A stretch of DNA of 64,000 nt, taken from NCBI RefSeq assembly GCF_026342355.1, contig NZ_JAPEMV010000003.1:310001-374000 (forward strand), in the 5' to 3' direction. Of the stretch, positions 1-8,053 are shown one piece after another; the stretch's first letter is position 1, and the number at the start of each line of letters is the position of its first letter. The notes beneath the pieces were generated by a model. The model had not been told where the DNA came from. It worked only from the letters and a program-made list of their open reading frames with translations, and made no database searches. The position numbers were made by a program, and so were the translations under genes. The stretch comes from Streptomyces sp. NBC_00249 (GTDB lineage: Bacteria; Actinomycetota; Actinomycetes; Streptomycetales; Streptomycetaceae).

Positions 1-2
1 TT

Positions 3-155
3 CTCAAGGTGTGGGGGAAGGGAGCCTTCCTGGGCGACTACCGCACCTTCCACCGCGACATCCAAAAGCGCATGCCCGCCAACCAGAGCCCGAACTTCTA
101 CACGACGGGCAGCCCGTCGGACGGCTTCCTCAAGCAGAAGCCGTTCACCATCTGA
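3..155 (+). CDS. C-terminal end of an unidentified protein (truncated by window edge)
   Basis: An open frame enters from the left edge and stops at the TGA at 153-155, giving the last 50 residues of a protein. The tail is rich in Lys, Phe and Gly and ends KQKPFTI. I do not recognise a family from this fragment, and no catalytic motif is visible. It runs towards the convergent peroxidase-fusion gene, whose stop is about 50 bp away. The frame has actinomycete-like codon use (G or C in nearly every third position), so it is probably a real gene end rather than a chance frame. Confidence 0.55.
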   Translation, partial: LKVWGKGAFLGDYRTFHRDIQKRMPANQSPNFYTTGSPSDGFLKQKPFTI

Positions 156-205
156 CACGGCTGCCGTACCGCTGCCCGTGCGGGCAGCCCGAACGAGCGG
201 GCCTC

Positions 206-3067
206 TCAGCCGCGACCGCCATCGGTTCCCTTCGCCGTGGCCAGGCGCCAGGGCGCGAACGCGCCGGCCGTGCGCGGCAGGAGGCCCGCCAACTCGGGGC
301 AGTGCCGCACCACCACACTGCTCATGCCATTGCGCTCGATCCAGTCGATGCCCAAAGGGGTGTACACCTCGGGCCTGAAGTCGACCGTGAGGAAGCGATC
401 GCTCTGCAGGCGGCGGGTCGCCATCAGGATGAAGATGCGGAAGGCGGTGTCGCTGAAGCCGAAGCCCTGCGGCGGGTTCTCGGCGAAGAGACCGACCATG
501 GTGTCGATGTGATCGACATCGCGGTAGACCTCCTTCAAGCGTGCGACGGTCTCCGCGTCGCACGACACGTCCTCGAACCGCCGCACGCGCGGCTTGTGCA
601 GACCGGCCCGGAAGTCGTTGTAGCGCGGTACACCGCGACGCCGCGCCCGTACCAGATCGACCACGGACAGGTCGATGACCTCGCCGTCCCGCTCGAACGA
701 CCGCAGGGCGTGCGGGTAGTTGTTCAGCGTGATCGCGCCGGGATGAGCGATGCCGAGCGAGTACAGCGAGTTGGCCAGACCGGCCTTGCGGATGAGCGCC
801 TCCGCAGCGGGGCCCTGCACGTCGTTGAAGCCGAGGGTGTCCAGACTCCGGCCGAGCCGGTGGTCCACGATCTCGAAGTCGTCGGGGAGCAGCGGGTGCA
901 TGCGGTAGACGGTGACGAAGTCCTCGGTGAGCGAGTACGGAGCGGAGTGGTGGTCCGGCAGGGTCTCGGGGATGCCGGTCAGTGAATGCGCCTCGAAGAG
1001 CCACAGCCCCAGTTGTTCGAGCCACTTCTTCGGCGGTCCCTGCCAGTTGGTCTTCAGGCCGACGTCGATCACTTCGGTGGCGAGGATCGCGGGAGTCCAC
1101 TCAACGGTGTGGATCTTCGCGATGAGAGCCGAGACGACCAGCCGCGCCGTGTGGTAGACACGGTCCTCGCTCAAGGCCGGGTACTCCTGCCGCAGTGCCT
1201 CGCACACGGCGTTGTGCTCGCGGGCGAAGAGGGTCTGCATGGCGCTGAGGCCGTACCACCAGCTCTCCGCGAACCCGGTGAGCGGGAGGCCGTCCGGCCC
1301 GGCCGGCAGATGGCCGTCCTCCAGGCGCAGCGCGGCACCGCCCCCCGGCTCGCGCAGAGACCTTCCGGTGTCCTTGTCGCCGCCGTAGATTTCGGAGCCG
1401 TCCCACCAGTGGGACGCCGCGTTGGCGAACAGCGTCGGCGGACCCTTGCCGTCGGCCGGGTACAGGCCCTCGTTCTCGGCGAAGCGCATGACGTTCTCGG
1501 GACGTCCGCCCGGAGTGTTGCGCCACGTGACACCGGGAGGGAGCGGCACCTCGACGGACTTCGTGCCGGTGGGGTAGCGCTTGTGGTTGACCCAGTCGTG
1601 CACCTGGAACTGGATCCAGGCGGCGGCCAGGACGTTGAGGGAGCGTGCCGGAATGAAGACGTCGCGGTGCAGCAGCTCGCGACTGACGGTGACCGGGTTC
1701 GGCACTTCGAACAGCTCTGGTTGGTAGACGGGCGCGAGGTTGCGGCCGAAGGCGGACCCGACAGCGCCCATCTTCGGAGCGGACAGGTCGTTGTAGGTGC
1801 CGTCGTAGCTCCGCGCGAGCCGCATGTCTTCGTCGATGGGATCGGGGACGGGCTGGGCTCTGGGCGGTGCCTCGCGGAGCTCGGTGTCGAGCAGATTGTC
1901 CTGGCGCAACTTCTGCCGAAAGGCCAGGAGGTTCAGCAGACCAAGGCTCGTGGGCAGCCGGTGCCAAGGGACGAATCGGTTGAGGCCGCGGAAGGCGGCG
2001 CGCAACGGCACGCCCAGTACGGTGTTGCGCCGCGGCTCGACATGGGCGAACCGGTGACCCAGTCGGTGGGCGCTGCTGGCTTCGTAGGCGACCTTGCGCG
2101 CACGGTTGAGGTTTCCGAGGGGCCGAAAGTCCTCCGTGGTGTTCCACGGGTTGAAGGCGAGCTCGTCAACGCGTGCGGCTGATGCGCGGGCCTCGGCGGA
2201 GCTGATGTCATGGCACGGGATGGTCAGCGTCGCCACCCGCACGAGGGGCGTGTCCCCCTCCTTCCACTCGGCCGCGCCGTCTTCGACGGGCGTCCGGCGG
2301 GCATCCACGTAGCGCTGGAGGTACAACTCGAAGACGACGTCCGCCTCCTTCAGCCTCGTTGCGAGTTCGTGCTGAAGGAAATCGGGGTCGGCGGCGGAGG
2401 GTGCGGGGGCCGACGGGGCGTCGGCCGCGGGGCTCAGCTGGTAGCGCACCGGCCCCGCGTCACCCCACAGGATGGCGCCGCGGCTCCAGTACGTCTCTAG
2501 TGCCAGGCTGCTCACGGGGCGGCTCGTACCCGCCCGCACGTTGCGGCGCATGCGCGCGGCCGTGGACCAGCCGACCGAGAGCGGCAGGGTGACGAACAGC
2601 GCGACGGCCTTCCGCAGCGTCGAGTCGGCGCCCGCCATGGCCTTCGCGAATTCGACGAACTCGACCGCGTTGCGCGCGTGCGAGACCGGATGGCTCGTCA
2701 TCAGCAGGTCGTGCGCCTCGCCCGCTCCTGCCGCGATGCGCAAGGCCGCTCCGCGCATGTCGGGGGCGTGGTCGGGCTGGCGGGCGCCGTTCGCATTGGA
2801 GAGCCGCACGGTGACGGGGTACTCGGCACCCGGTTGTGCGAAGCCGGACCGCAGGTCGGGGGGCAGGTCGCCGATGAAGGCCAGACGCGCGTTCTCCGCG
2901 CCGAGAACGGCCTTGGCGTGGAACGTGCGTGCGAGGTCGGAGGCTCCACTGCGCTTCCTGGTCTTGAGCTGGACCCGCATGAGCTCGCGGGCGAGCCGCT
3001 CGAAGACGAGGCGTTCCGCCTCGGGGTTGCCGCCCATGTAGTGCTCGTACTGCCTGGTCTCGGCCAT
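206..3067 (-). CDS. Catalase-like / cyclooxygenase-like heme peroxidase fusion protein
   Basis: A 953-residue two-domain protein. Residues about 1-390 resemble the catalase fold, with VRLSNANG, a DMRGAALRI segment like the catalase RD-RG motif, and a tail with NPWN...PLGNLNRAR. Residues about 420-953 are an animal-type heme peroxidase of the alpha-dioxygenase/cyclooxygenase branch: distal His about 490 in QFQVHDWVNHK, proximal His about 653 in AKIHTVEWTPAIL, and a candidate catalytic Tyr about 721 in VYRMHPLLPDD. In cyclooxygenases and plant alpha-dioxygenases the equivalent Tyr forms the radical that oxygenates fatty acids. Known relatives of this logic are catalase-like allene oxide synthases fused to lipoxygenases. 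I infer a two-step oxylipin enzyme: dioxygenation, then hydroperoxide rearrangement. The start at 3067 is preceded by a GAGG ribosome site; the frame is open further upstream but has no domain there. No signal peptide is seen. Confidence 0.85.
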   Translation of the reverse strand: MAETRQYEHYMGGNPEAERLVFERLARELMRVQLKTRKRSGASDLARTFHAKAVLGAENARLAFIGDLPPDLRSGFAQPGAEYPVTVRLSNANGARQPDHAPDMRGAALRIAAGAGEAHDLLMTSHPVSHARNAVEFVEFAKAMAGADSTLRKAVALFVTLPLSVGWSTAARMRRNVRAGTSRPVSSLALETYWSRGAILWGDAGPVRYQLSPAADAPSAPAPSAADPDFLQHELATRLKEADVVFELYLQRYVDARRTPVEDGAAEWKEGDTPLVRVATLTIPCHDISSAEARASAARVDELAFNPWNTTEDFRPLGNLNRARKVAYEASSAHRLGHRFAHVEPRRNTVLGVPLRAAFRGLNRFVPWHRLPTSLGLLNLLAFRQKLRQDNLLDTELREAPPRAQPVPDPIDEDMRLARSYDGTYNDLSAPKMGAVGSAFGRNLAPVYQPELFEVPNPVTVSRELLHRDVFIPARSLNVLAAAWIQFQVHDWVNHKRYPTGTKSVEVPLPPGVTWRNTPGGRPENVMRFAENEGLYPADGKGPPTLFANAASHWWDGSEIYGGDKDTGRSLREPGGGAALRLEDGHLPAGPDGLPLTGFAESWWYGLSAMQTLFAREHNAVCEALRQEYPALSEDRVYHTARLVVSALIAKIHTVEWTPAILATEVIDVGLKTNWQGPPKKWLEQLGLWLFEAHSLTGIPETLPDHHSAPYSLTEDFVTVYRMHPLLPDDFEIVDHRLGRSLDTLGFNDVQGPAAEALIRKAGLANSLYSLGIAHPGAITLNNYPHALRSFERDGEVIDLSVVDLVRARRRGVPRYNDFRAGLHKPRVRRFEDVSCDAETVARLKEVYRDVDHIDTMVGLFAENPPQGFGFSDTAFRIFILMATRRLQSDRFLTVDFRPEVYTPLGIDWIERNGMSSVVVRHCPELAGLLPRTAGAFAPWRLATAKGTDGGRG

Positions 3068-3533
3068 GTGTGCCTCTTCGCCAAGGCGCACCCCGCTCTC
3101 CGGACGCAATGCCGGCGGACGACGAGGTGACGCTGCACGGCTGCCCGGGAGCGGGTCCGCGGGCACCTGGGTTACACACGGCAACCCTGACTCAGTGGTG
3201 CGGCCGCGTCGCGCGGAACAACGCAGACGGGTGGCATCCGCCTCGCGCCCCCGTAGACGTCCGCCGTACGAGCTCTGCGCGCGCCGTGAAGGGCGACGGC
3301 GGCCCTGTCACTCGTACGGTCCACTCCATGTGCGGGAGCGGGATGCGCAGGGTACTGGCAGACTGGTTCTGGAAGATCGCACGGCAGCGTTGTCCGGCGC
3401 GTGCGAGCGCTTCTTCCCGCATCAGTGGGCCACTACGGCCACCACAGCTCCTCGCCCGAGGCGTCATTCCCGCATCCGGGGACGCTCGGGGCGTCTCCGT
3501 CACAAACGCGGGGGAGTGGACGAGGGAACGGCG
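3068..3533. other. Divergent intergenic region, 466 bp
   Basis: It separates the peroxidase-fusion gene (minus) from the thiamine-diphosphate enzyme gene (plus), so it must carry both promoters. Frames run through it on both strands but have no recognisable domains, and the neighbours' ribosome sites lie at its two edges. I could not pick a convincing -10/-35 pair or operator. Confidence 0.4.
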
Positions 3534-5240
3534 ATGAGGGTTTACGAAGCCATAGTCAAGGGCCTGGAAGACATCGGAGTTCGGGCCGCTTTCGGCGGTG
3601 CCGGAGAGAACGCCGCCGGCCTGATGCTGGCCCTGAAGCATTCGCAGCAGATCCGGCCGATCATCACGCGGCACGAGCAGGCCGCGTCCTTCATGGCGTG
3701 CGGCCACGCGATGTACACGAACGAATTGGGCTTCTGTTTCGCAACGGCAGGTCCCGGTGCGTTCAACCTGTTCTCCGGTCTGGCTGTCGCGATGTCCGAC
3801 TCCTACCCCGTCCTGGCAGTCTCGGGATACGCCTCGAGGGCATGGCAGGGATGGGGCTCCCTCAACGAAACCTCGGGCCTGAACCGGACGCCCGACTCCC
3901 GGGCCATGTTCGCCGCCACGACGAAGAAGTCCTTCCTGCTCGCCGACGCCGCCGACACGTGCGACGTGCTCGAGGAAGCCGTCAACATCGCCTTCGAGGG
4001 AAGGCCCGGACCGGTGCACATCCACGTTCCCGAGGACCTCACCCACCGTGGTGTCGAGGTGACGGACTTCCGGCACATCCGGCTCGACGTGGCCCCGGTC
4101 GTCCCGGATCGGGCCCGCGTGGCGGAGATCGCCTCGGTGCTGGCCGACGCCCTCACACGGCGCAAGCGCATCGTGGCGCTCGTCGGGTTCGGCGCGATCC
4201 GCAGCGGCGCGGGAGCGGAGGTCCGGCGCTTCATCGAACGCTTCCAGATTCCCCTGCTCACCACGCTGGACGGCAAGGGCATCGTCTCCGAGGGTCACCC
4301 GCTCTCGGTGGGTGTCTTCGCGGACAGCGGACACTCCAGTGCGTGGAAGGCCTTTCGCGAGGCCGACGTCGTGCTGTGCGTCGGCAACTCCCTGAATCAG
4401 CACGCCACGTTCAACTACCGCGAAGACCTCTTCGAGAACAAGGTGCTCGTCCATGTGAACATCTCCGAGACCGAATTCCACAAGGCCTACCGGCCCGACT
4501 ACGCGCTGCTCTCCGACGCGCGCCTCGGGCTGGCCGCCCTCCACGAGGCACTGGACGAACGGGTCGGCGACGTCCCGGCGGTCGACGTCGACGGCCGCGA
4601 CTACGAAGCCCGTCACATCACGCACCTGACCGGAAAGATTCACCCGGGGGAGCTGGCCCAGACGATCGGCAGGATGCTGCCCCCACGAGGTGTTCTGCTC
4701 GCCGACGCGGGAGCACACCTCGCCTGGCTCGGCTACTACGTGGAGCTGGAGGAGGGGCAGAACTTCCGCAAGGTCGGTTCCTTCGGGCCGATGGCCGGCC
4801 ATGTCAACGGCGCCATCGGAATGAAGGTCGCGCACCCGGAACGGACCGTCGTCGTCGGGTGCGGCGACGGATGCTACTCCTTGTCCGGCTTCGAGCTGAT
4901 GACCGCCGTCGAGAACGACATCCCCGTCATCTGGATCGTCTTCGACGACCAGGAATTCAAGCTGATCAAACTGTTCCAGCTCGTCACCTACGGGGAGACG
5001 GGGCTCGTCGAGTTCCAGAACCCGGACTTCGCCGCGTACGCGCAGGCGTGCGGCGCCGACGGCTACCGCGTCGAGACGCTGGGGGAGTTCGAGAAGGCGT
5101 TCCGTGAAGCGCTCGCCTCCGGCCGGCCCTCCCTCATCGACGCCCGGATCACGCGATGGGCCGTACCCCACTACAGCCCCTCGCCCGACGGAGTCATCGC
5201 CGGCCTCGTCGAGACCATCGAGGCACGCTTGCGCGGCTGA
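3534..5240 (+). CDS. Thiamine-diphosphate-dependent enzyme, acetolactate-synthase/decarboxylase type
   Basis: A 568-residue protein with the three-domain layout of the acetolactate synthase superfamily. The N-terminal PYR domain has the cofactor-activating Glu (about residue 48, in RHEQAAS). A central nucleotide-fold domain follows, then a C-terminal PP domain with GDG at about 444-446. In the usual GDG...NN metal-binding motif the second half is Asp-Asp (about 471-472) rather than Asn-Asn. That may still bind metal but is unusual. The substrate cannot be told from sequence; the family decarboxylates or ligates 2-oxo acids. The ATG at 3534 follows a GAGGG ribosome site. The next gene, a nitroreductase-like protein, starts 24 bp downstream on the same strand, so the two probably work together. 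Confidence 0.85.
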   Translation: MRVYEAIVKGLEDIGVRAAFGGAGENAAGLMLALKHSQQIRPIITRHEQAASFMACGHAMYTNELGFCFATAGPGAFNLFSGLAVAMSDSYPVLAVSGYASRAWQGWGSLNETSGLNRTPDSRAMFAATTKKSFLLADAADTCDVLEEAVNIAFEGRPGPVHIHVPEDLTHRGVEVTDFRHIRLDVAPVVPDRARVAEIASVLADALTRRKRIVALVGFGAIRSGAGAEVRRFIERFQIPLLTTLDGKGIVSEGHPLSVGVFADSGHSSAWKAFREADVVLCVGNSLNQHATFNYREDLFENKVLVHVNISETEFHKAYRPDYALLSDARLGLAALHEALDERVGDVPAVDVDGRDYEARHITHLTGKIHPGELAQTIGRMLPPRGVLLADAGAHLAWLGYYVELEEGQNFRKVGSFGPMAGHVNGAIGMKVAHPERTVVVGCGDGCYSLSGFELMTAVENDIPVIWIVFDDQEFKLIKLFQLVTYGETGLVEFQNPDFAAYAQACGADGYRVETLGEFEKAFREALASGRPSLIDARITRWAVPHYSPSPDGVIAGLVETIEARLRG

Positions 5241-5264
5241 CGGCGTCCGTGAAGGGACAGCAGC

Positions 5265-6656
5265 ATGAACGACCCGATGAACAACCACAGCCGTGCCGGG
5301 TTCGATGCCCTCGTGAACCGCCCGCTGCTCACGTCGATCTGGCGTCGCCGCACCCACCGGGTCAGCCGCGGCAGCTCGGTCGAGGCCGGTTCGATGAGCT
5401 GGGCCTCCACCGCGCCACGAGCCCCGCTGACAGAGCTCGAAGAGGCCGTCCTCATCGCCATCACGGGCTGCTCCGGCCTCACCATGCCGGACCGTCCTTT
5501 CGCGGACCCCCGCGACGGCAAGCCCATCATGGCCAAGCCGAACCTCAACATGGCCGGCCGGACCGCGGGCAGCCCAGACAACGCCCAAGGCACGCACTTC
5601 TTCCTGATCAACGACACCGGCACCTACTTCCTGCGCAACCTGCCCCCTGCATCCGACGGAGGGGCGTCGGCGCTAGACCCGGAAACCCTGTGTGCGCGCG
5701 CCGCCGAGGCGAAGGTGCAGCTCCTCGACCACCGCATCGACGTACCTGAAGGAGAGCGGGACTTCCCCGCCTACCTCGACTCGAACCGGTTCCTGTCGAA
5801 CCTCCCGGGCACCACCCTCCTCTTCCCTGTGGTGGACCTGTCACGGCAGTACATCAACGGGCTGATGTACCTGCTGACCCAGCCCGAGGGGGCACGGCCG
5901 GCGATCGTCGACGACCGGAACCTCTACCGCTCGGCGGGCGTGCGCAAATGGGTGAAGTCGGGGTTCCTGAACGAAGACATCAAGCTGCCCCTGGGATTCA
6001 TCTGGGCCATGCGGACGCAGATCGAGGCCGACCTGCTGCTCCAGAACCTCATGCTCACCGCCGACGCCATGGGTCTCGGAGCCTGGATCCACGCCTCGAT
6101 CGCCCCGTCGATCATGCTGGGCGACCCGAAGTTCCGTCCCGCCTACGGTCCCATGCTCGACTTCGACTGGACCGTCCCGCGGTGGAGACCGGCGGACCTC
6201 CTGCGCTGGCAGGTGCCGCTTCCGCGCTACGCAGACCTGAGGGCGACCGCCGTAGGCCTGCGGCACAACGGTGAACACCTCATCAAGGCGATGTGTCCGC
6301 CCAACTACGGCACCATGGGCGAGGCGGTCGACGCCGTCGTGGCGGGGAAGTTCGGGCCGGCGGGCATCTACTCCGACGAGGGGCTGTTCGCGCGCATCTA
6401 CCGGGGGGACTTCGGAAGGCAGTACCTGCACGAGGCCAGCGACTACTCCGCCGACGTCATCGCGTGCACGCGGGACATCTGCACCTACATCTACGAGACT
6501 CACGGGCGGTTTCCCGCCCACTGCGACACGATCCACGTACCCGGCGTGTGGCTCCAGGCCCATCACCTCGAGAACGCCTACTACGAGCGGTACTTCCGCG
6601 ACGGTCTGACCGAGGCCCACCGCACTCACGACGAGTACTGGCACGGGGAAGGGTGA
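5265..6656 (+). CDS. Nitroreductase-like flavoprotein
   Basis: A 463-residue protein. Near the N-terminus it has an Arg-rich RRRTHRVSRG segment like the phosphate-binding start of nitroreductases. Later, around residue 260, is NLMLTADAMGLGAWIH, the typical C-terminal helix of this FMN fold. The middle is longer than in ordinary nitroreductases (about 200 residues), so extra domain elements are present. No membrane segment or signal peptide is seen. It lies 24 bp behind the thiamine-diphosphate enzyme gene and is presumably co-transcribed. I infer a redox step on the product of that enzyme, but there is no direct evidence for the substrate. A strong hairpin follows the stop. Confidence 0.6.
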   Translation: MNDPMNNHSRAGFDALVNRPLLTSIWRRRTHRVSRGSSVEAGSMSWASTAPRAPLTELEEAVLIAITGCSGLTMPDRPFADPRDGKPIMAKPNLNMAGRTAGSPDNAQGTHFFLINDTGTYFLRNLPPASDGGASALDPETLCARAAEAKVQLLDHRIDVPEGERDFPAYLDSNRFLSNLPGTTLLFPVVDLSRQYINGLMYLLTQPEGARPAIVDDRNLYRSAGVRKWVKSGFLNEDIKLPLGFIWAMRTQIEADLLLQNLMLTADAMGLGAWIHASIAPSIMLGDPKFRPAYGPMLDFDWTVPRWRPADLLRWQVPLPRYADLRATAVGLRHNGEHLIKAMCPPNYGTMGEAVDAVVAGKFGPAGIYSDEGLFARIYRGDFGRQYLHEASDYSADVIACTRDICTYIYETHGRFPAHCDTIHVPGVWLQAHHLENAYYERYFRDGLTEAHRTHDEYWHGEG

Positions 6657-6690
6657 CGGGACCTTGAGAACGGGACCTTGAGAAACGGAC

Positions 6691-6719
6691 CTGTCCGGGA
6701 CGGTGACCGTCCCGGACAG
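6691..6719. terminator. Bidirectional hairpin terminator between convergent genes
   Basis: A perfect inverted repeat with arms CTGTCCGGGACGGT and its complement around a one-base centre (13-bp stem with a three-base loop in practice). It lies between the stop of the nitroreductase-like gene and the stop of the secreted protein gene on the other strand. There is no clear U-tract, as is common in actinomycetes. A short near-repeat (gggaccttgaga) lies just before it. Confidence 0.7.
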
Positions 6720-6752
6720 TCCTGAACCCCTCGTGGTACCGGGCCGTCAACC

Positions 6753-7229
6753 TCAGTCGATCCGTTGACAGATGGCCACCGGCAGTTTCGGTGACCAGGT
6801 CTCGGTGCTGTGGTCGTAGGCTTGGGCATAGCCGTTGTTCCCGGGGGCGCAGGGAGCGGTGATGTTCGTCTCCAGATAGACGGCCCCGCCGGGGATGCCG
6901 GAGTTCGTCTTGGCGGTCACGGTGCTGTGGTACCTGATCTTGCCCGTGTTGTACTTGACGACCACGTAGACCTTGCCGCCGAGGGTGAAGTTGCCACCAC
7001 CGATCTTGAGATGGCCTCGGTAGGTGTACTGGAACAGGTAGAGGTCGCCGGGCGCCTTGTCCAGAGCGGCCGGAGTCGTCGACAGGCCCTGGGTGGGCAG
7101 GCCGACGGGTGCCGCGTCGGCCGTCGCCGTCGCCATCGGTGTGACGCCCAGGCCGACCACGGCCAGCGCTGTCGCGGTTACTGCGGAGCGGCGCGCCCAG
7201 CCAGAGGCCGGGCGTCGGAACGTGTGCAT
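6753..7229 (-). CDS. Small secreted protein of unknown function
   Basis: A 158-residue protein with a Sec signal peptide: a basic start (FRRPASGWARR), a hydrophobic core and a likely cleavage near ATADAAP around residue 40. The mature part is rich in Gly, Thr and Tyr, with two Cys that could form one disulfide. I see no known catalytic motif. It starts 15 bp after the stop of the CAP-domain gene upstream, and its ribosome site (AAAGGGAG) overlaps that stop region, so the two form an operon. It is probably an extracellular beta-rich protein. Confidence 0.7.
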   Translation of the reverse strand: MHTFRRPASGWARRSAVTATALAVVGLGVTPMATATADAAPVGLPTQGLSTTPAALDKAPGDLYLFQYTYRGHLKIGGGNFTLGGKVYVVVKYNTGKIRYHSTVTAKTNSGIPGGAVYLETNITAPCAPGNNGYAQAYDHSTETWSPKLPVAICQRID

Positions 7230-7244
7230 GGCTGCTCCCTTTCC

Positions 7245-7913
7245 CTAGGACCCGCACCTGCCGAAGGTGACCACGTAGGTGCCGGCCTGGCTCTGGTTGG
7301 CTCCGGCCGGGTCCGCCGCTCCGCCCCTGGACGCGGCACCTATGTCGGTCAGGGAGGGGTCGCGGATGATCTCGGCGTGGCCCTGCGTACTGATGTTCAG
7401 CCACCAGTTGACGGCTGCCTTCGGAGTGCCGGCTCCGCCCCACCCGTTGTAGACGATCTCGCGGCCCTTCCACGCCCCGCCGTTCGCGCAGTAGCCGCCG
7501 TCCTTGATGCGGCGCCCGATCTGTTCGTTGGCGGTTCCGGAAACCTGCGGGTTCTGGTGCGGATTCTTGCCCTTGCCCCACCACTTCTGGGCCAAGGAGG
7601 CGTTCAGGTGCGTACGGGCCGCCGACGTCAGCTCGGAGCTGAGCGGAAGTTCCGAAAGACCGAGGCGCCGACGCTCGTCGTTGATCAGGCACACGGTGGC
7701 GAGGGTCTGGAACATGGTCCCGAAGCCGAAACGGCCCGGGTTTTCGGAAGGCGCTATGTCGTCGGCCTCGGGACCCATCGAGGTGCAGTCCACCGGGGTG
7801 GCGGCGGTCGGGGCGGCAGCGGCAGGGACGGCCGCCGGGACGGCCGGAACCGACAGGGCGACCGCGACTGCGAAGGAGACGACGGATGTGGCGCGCGAAA
7901 TGCGGATTCTCAT
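7245..7913 (-). CDS. Secreted CAP-domain (SCP-like) protein
   Basis: A 222-residue protein with a Sec signal peptide (MRIRISRAT, then an Ala/Val-rich core ending in AAAAP). The mature part matches the CAP/SCP fold: an INDERRRLGL helix, a HLNASLAQKWW segment, GREIVYNGW and the late GHAEIIRDPSLTDIGAAS motif carrying the conserved His and Glu. Bacterial CAP proteins are extracellular and often divalent-cation dependent; their substrates are mostly unknown. I chose the start at 7913 because the signal peptide begins there and a GAGGGAG ribosome site precedes it, although the frame is open further upstream. It is the first gene of a two-gene unit with the small secreted protein. Confidence 0.85.
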   Translation of the reverse strand: MRIRISRATSVVSFAVAVALSVPAVPAAVPAAAAPTAATPVDCTSMGPEADDIAPSENPGRFGFGTMFQTLATVCLINDERRRLGLSELPLSSELTSAARTHLNASLAQKWWGKGKNPHQNPQVSGTANEQIGRRIKDGGYCANGGAWKGREIVYNGWGGAGTPKAAVNWWLNISTQGHAEIIRDPSLTDIGAASRGGAADPAGANQSQAGTYVVTFGRCGS

Positions 7914-8053
7914 GGTGACTCCCTCCTCTCCCGCGTACCGGTACAGGAACGGGTCCGGAACTGGAGGCGGTGGGGACGGCATGGTGCGCCGCTTCCCATG
8001 GTGCGCCCCACCGGGCGGCTCTGCCACTCGCGGACCGTCAGCTGCTCCGGCCG

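Noticed and set aside
3192..5597. Long open frame of 801 codons antisense to the thiamine-diphosphate gene
   Set aside because: It is a shadow of GC-rich coding DNA; no domain or ribosome site, while the plus strand has a clear enzyme family.
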